Shown: in pieces, positions 41,245 to 44,286 of the stretch
Layout: each line of letters begins with the position of its first letter
Numbering within the stretch: the first letter of the stretch is position 1
Origin: CAXTTV01 sp964247295
GTDB taxonomy: Bacteria; Chloroflexota; Ktedonobacteria; Ktedonobacterales; Ktedonobacteraceae
DNA: 44,286 nt
Assembly: GCA_964247295.1 (NCBI GenBank)
Contig: CAXTTV010000017.1
Span: 1 to 44,286 of the forward strand
Direction: 5' to 3'
Notes under the pieces: model-generated
The model's database searches: none
What the model was told of the DNA's origin: nothing
What the model saw: only the letters and a program-made list of their open reading frames with translations
Made by a program: the position numbers and the translations under genes

Positions 41245-42852
41245 CTATTGAAGGTAGCTGTAGGCTGGCAATGTCAAGAATTCGATAAACTGGTCGTCTG
41301 AGACGATGCGGTCAAGGATCTCGCTGGCCTCCGCGAACTTGCGATCTTTAAAGCTTGCTTCCCCCACGCTCTGCTGGATTTTCTCGGTCTCTTCTCTGGC
41401 AAGCTGATGATACATTTCAAGCGTGACTTTGCGGCCATCTTCAAGCACGCCTTTGGGATGGTGTATCCATTGCCAGATCTGCGAACGTGAGATCTCGACG
41501 GTGGCGGCATCCTCCATCAGGTTAAAGATGGGGACACAGCCGTTGCCTCGCAGCCAGGATTCCAGATACTGAAGCGAGACGCTGATGTTGATCCTCAGTC
41601 CAGCCTCTGTAATGGTCCCCTCGGGCACTTCCAATAACTGAGCAGCCGTGACGTGAACATCTTCCCGTTTGCGCTCAATCTGGTTGGGCTTCTCTCCTAA
41701 AACCTTATTTAACTCCTCCAGGGCGATCGAAACCAGACCCGGATGAGCGACCCAGGTGCCGTCATGCCCATCGTTGGCCTCGCGCTGTTTATCCGCATGG
41801 ACACGAGCCATGGCCTTCTCATTGGCTGCTGGATCGCCTTTGATGGGGATCTGGGCCGCCATCCCACCCATGGCGTGAATACCCCGCCGATGACAGGTCT
41901 GGATTGCCAGCAGGGAATAAGCCCGCATAAATGGCGTGGTCATCGTGACCTGCGAGCGATCCGGCAGTAGAAACTCGGGATGGTTGTGGAACTTTTTGAT
42001 ATCGCTAAAGATATAGTCCCAGCGCCCACAGTTGAGCCCCGCCGAATGATCTCGCAGCTCGTAGAGGATCTCGTGCATCTCAAAGGAGGCGAGAATCGTC
42101 TCGATCAGCACTGTAGCGCGAATGCTTCCCTGAGGTATACCCAGCTCGTTTTGCGTCATCACAAAGATGTCGTTCCAGAGCCGGGCCTCTAGATGGCTTT
42201 CCATCTTGGGCAGATAGAAGTAGGGGCCACTGCCCTTCTGAAGCAGGTTTTTCGCGTTGTGGTAGAAGTACAACGCGAAATCAAAGATTCCTCCGGAGAC
42301 CGGCATCCCATCGACAAGCATATGCTTCTCGACCAGATGCCAGCCACGCGGCCGCACTAGTAGCGTTCCGATCTTCTCATTCAATCTGTACTGCTTGCCA
42401 TCGGGATTGGTAAATGAGATTGTGCCGTTCACCGCATCACGTAGATTGATCTGCCCCTGAATTGTGGTATTCCAGGTGGGAGAGTGGGCATCCTCGAAAT
42501 CGGCCATAAAGACCTTCGCCCCTGAATTCAGGGCATTGATCACCATTTTGCGTTCGACGGGTCCCGTGATCTCTACACGGCGGTCTTGAAGGTCCGCCGG
42601 GATCGCCGCGACCGTCCATTCGCTCTCGCGGATCTCCCGTGTCTCCGGCAGAAAATCTGGCATTTTCCCGGCGTTGATCTCCGCCTGACGCTTTTCGCGG
42701 CGCTCCAACAACTCCTTGCGGCGCTTGTTGAAGGTACGGGAAAGCTTTGCCACTAGCGCGACCGCTTCGGGAGTCAGAATCTTCGCGAACTCAGGCGTGA
42801 TGGGTGCCTGAAACTCCACCCCGACCGGATAGCCTGTCTGTTGCGTTGTCAT
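41245..42852 (-). CDS. aceB: Malate synthase A
   Basis: A 535-residue TIM-barrel enzyme that condenses glyoxylate with acetyl-CoA to malate, the second step of the glyoxylate shunt. Length and motifs match malate synthase A: VFMADFEDAHSPTW, LLVRPRGWHLVEKH, FYLPKMESHLEARLWND, ATVLIETILASFEMHEILYELR, CGRWDYIFSDIKKF and AHPGLVSIA. The start is ATG 42852, with AAGGAA eight bases upstream. It begins 16 bp after the aceA stop, so the two form an operon with aceA first. No acetate-activating gene or aceK is in the window. Confidence 0.97.
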   Translation of the reverse strand: MTTQQTGYPVGVEFQAPITPEFAKILTPEAVALVAKLSRTFNKRRKELLERREKRQAEINAGKMPDFLPETREIRESEWTVAAIPADLQDRRVEITGPVERKMVINALNSGAKVFMADFEDAHSPTWNTTIQGQINLRDAVNGTISFTNPDGKQYRLNEKIGTLLVRPRGWHLVEKHMLVDGMPVSGGIFDFALYFYHNAKNLLQKGSGPYFYLPKMESHLEARLWNDIFVMTQNELGIPQGSIRATVLIETILASFEMHEILYELRDHSAGLNCGRWDYIFSDIKKFHNHPEFLLPDRSQVTMTTPFMRAYSLLAIQTCHRRGIHAMGGMAAQIPIKGDPAANEKAMARVHADKQREANDGHDGTWVAHPGLVSIALEELNKVLGEKPNQIERKREDVHVTAAQLLEVPEGTITEAGLRINISVSLQYLESWLRGNGCVPIFNLMEDAATVEISRSQIWQWIHHPKGVLEDGRKVTLEMYHQLAREETEKIQQSVGEASFKDRKFAEASEILDRIVSDDQFIEFLTLPAYSYLQ

Positions 42853-42868
42853 GTGTTTTTTCCTTACG

Positions 42869-44152
42869 TTAGTTAGCCTTTGTGAACTGCTCTTCCTCAG
42901 TGGAGCCCGTGAGGGCGGTGGTCGAGGAGGCTCCGCTGGCGATTACCTGGGCTACCTCGTCAAAGTAGCCAGTGCCAACCTCACGCTGGTGACGGGTCGC
43001 GGTATATCCCCTTTCCTCAGCGGCGAATTCAGCCTGTTGCAGCTCGGAGTAGGCTGCCATGCCACGGCGGGCGTAGCCGTAAGAAAGATCGAACATACTG
43101 TAGTTGAGGGCGTGGAAACCGGCTAGAGTCACAAATTGGAATTTGTATCCCATCTCACCAAGCTGCTGCTGGAAACTGGCGATCGTCTTTTCGTCCAGCT
43201 TGCGCTTCCAATTAAAAGATGGGGAGCAGTTATAGGCTAGCAGTTTTCCTGGAAACTTCGCGTGAATGGCGTCCGCGAAGCGCCGCGCCTCTTCTACGTT
43301 GGGCTCTGAGGTCTCGCACCAGATAAGGTCGGCGTAGGGGGCATAGGAAAGGCCACGGGCGATCGCCGAGTCCAGGCCGCCGCGTATCCGGAAGAAGCCC
43401 TCAGGGGTGCGCTCTCCGGTCAGGAATGGCTGATCCACCGGATCAATATCGCTGGTAATCAGGTGGGCACCGTTGGCGTCGGTTCGGGCTACCAGCAGAG
43501 TGGGGACACCCATGGTGTCGGCTGCGAGACGGGCCGCGACCAGATGTCGGACCGCGTTCTGAGTCGGGATCAACACCTTACCACCCATATGGCCGCATTT
43601 TTTCTCTGAGGAAAGTTGATCCTCGAAGTGCACGCCAGCAGCGCCAGCCTCGATCATGCCCTTCATCATCTCGAACACGTTGAGGGGACCACCGAAACCA
43701 GCCTCAGCGTCGGCCACGATCGGCGCGAACCAGTAGGTATCATCCTTACCTTCGGCATGCTGCAATTGATCGGCGCGTTGCAGCGACTGATTAATGCGTT
43801 TGACAACTTGAGGGACGCTGTTAGAAGGGTAGAGGCTTTGATCGGGATACATCTGACCGGCCAGGTTAGCATCGGCTGCGACCTGCCAACCACTGAGGTA
43901 GATAGCTTTGAGGCCAGCTTTCACCTGTTGGACCGCCTGATTGCCGGTCAGGGCACCCAGGGCATTGATGTAGGGCTCATCATGAAGCAGTTTCCAGAGG
44001 CGCTCGGCTCCCAATTGAGCCAGCGTATATTCAATCTGAACAGTACCACGCAGGCGCATCACGTCCTCAGGTTGATAGGGACGTTTGGTTCCTCTCCATC
44101 GAGGATCAGTCTCCCAGGAGGTTGTAAGATCTGCTTTGTATTGATCGGTCAT
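42869..44152 (-). CDS. aceA: Isocitrate lyase
   Basis: A 427-residue enzyme that splits isocitrate into succinate and glyoxylate, the first step of the glyoxylate shunt. The catalytic loop is KKCGHMGGKVL, with the active-site Cys. Other conserved parts are PIVADAEAGFGG, GAAGVHFEDQLSSEKKCGH, LLVARTDANGA, LIWCETSEPN and LAYNCSPSFNWKRKL. The length matches bacterial AceA (about 430). Two ATG codons lie in a row (44155 and 44152); GGGAG is six bases before the second, so 44152 is used, and 44155 adds one Met. The frame is open back to 44233 but has no start site there. With aceB it allows growth on acetate or fatty acids. Confidence 0.97.
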   Translation of the reverse strand: MTDQYKADLTTSWETDPRWRGTKRPYQPEDVMRLRGTVQIEYTLAQLGAERLWKLLHDEPYINALGALTGNQAVQQVKAGLKAIYLSGWQVAADANLAGQMYPDQSLYPSNSVPQVVKRINQSLQRADQLQHAEGKDDTYWFAPIVADAEAGFGGPLNVFEMMKGMIEAGAAGVHFEDQLSSEKKCGHMGGKVLIPTQNAVRHLVAARLAADTMGVPTLLVARTDANGAHLITSDIDPVDQPFLTGERTPEGFFRIRGGLDSAIARGLSYAPYADLIWCETSEPNVEEARRFADAIHAKFPGKLLAYNCSPSFNWKRKLDEKTIASFQQQLGEMGYKFQFVTLAGFHALNYSMFDLSYGYARRGMAAYSELQQAEFAAEERGYTATRHQREVGTGYFDEVAQVIASGASSTTALTGSTEEEQFTKAN

Positions 44153-44286
44153 CATGTTCTCCCTTGCATCGTAGCATTTACATACCACTGAGGTGTGTAG
44201 AAAAGCCTTTTTCAGAGGTGATAGTTCCCGCAAATGTGGGGAAGGATAATTCTGTAACAGCTTTACTAAAAGCGTACCATGCCAAT

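Overview
The window reads as chromosomal DNA of a Chloroflexota bacterium, most likely of the Ktedonobacteria. This is inferred from the gene mix: a minimal ESX-like secretion module, small GlsB-type membrane proteins, bacterial myo-inositol-phosphate synthase, a class II photolyase beside a luciferase-like oxidoreductase, and a T-box-controlled thrS. GC content looks close to 50%. No rRNA, phage, CRISPR array or intact insertion sequence was seen. There are two assembly gaps: 53 N at 4658-4710, inside a gene, and 10 N at 19997-20006.

Layout. 1-4.5 kb: two WXG100-like small proteins (+), each followed by a terminator built on the same stem, facing a two-gene EccC/FtsK ATPase operon (-). 4.5-5.4 kb: two GlsB/YeaQ-like membrane proteins (-), one broken only by the gap. 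5.9-11.9 kb: a UspA-like protein, an MFS exporter, a TgpA-type membrane transglutaminase and a Y-family polymerase homologue without its catalytic acids (+), the last overlapping a convergent PPK2. 13.2-16.8 kb: a very large fusion of a degenerate CHAT (caspase-like) domain to a complete ClpC-type double AAA+ unfoldase. 17-23.4 kb: class II photolyase, LLM oxidoreductase, a 55-residue zinc-ribbon protein and a 995-residue membrane GAF histidine kinase. 23.6-28.6 kb: a five-gene operon joining sulfate activation (Sat, CysC) to a heptose-kinase-like GHMP kinase, a GmhA-like isomerase and an AlkP-superfamily phosphodiesterase. 28.8-35.3 kb: a HAMP membrane protein, inositol-phosphate synthase, CsrA, a FliA/WhiG-like sigma factor, two tRNA-Ser genes, a degenerate-GGDEF plus GspE-N fusion and a nucleotide-sugar epimerase. 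35.5-39.9 kb: a double nitrilase-fold protein lacking both catalytic cysteines, then a T-box leader and thrS. 39.9-41.2 kb: a small possible DNA-binding protein and a decayed Rpn-type nuclease. 41.2-44.2 kb: the glyoxylate shunt operon aceA-aceB.

Themes. Several proteins keep a recognisable enzyme fold but have lost the catalytic residues: the CHAT domain, the Y-family polymerase, the GGDEF domain and both nitrilase domains. The best candidate for an undescribed system is the CHAT-ClpC fusion, which has its own extended -10 promoter overlapped by an inverted repeat. Next come the sulfate-activation/heptose operon and the degenerate-GGDEF/GspE-N protein, encoded near CsrA and a FliA-like sigma factor although no flagellar or pilus gene is visible here.

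All product calls come from reading motifs by eye. No database search or structure prediction was run. Residue numbers refer to the start codon chosen in each entry.
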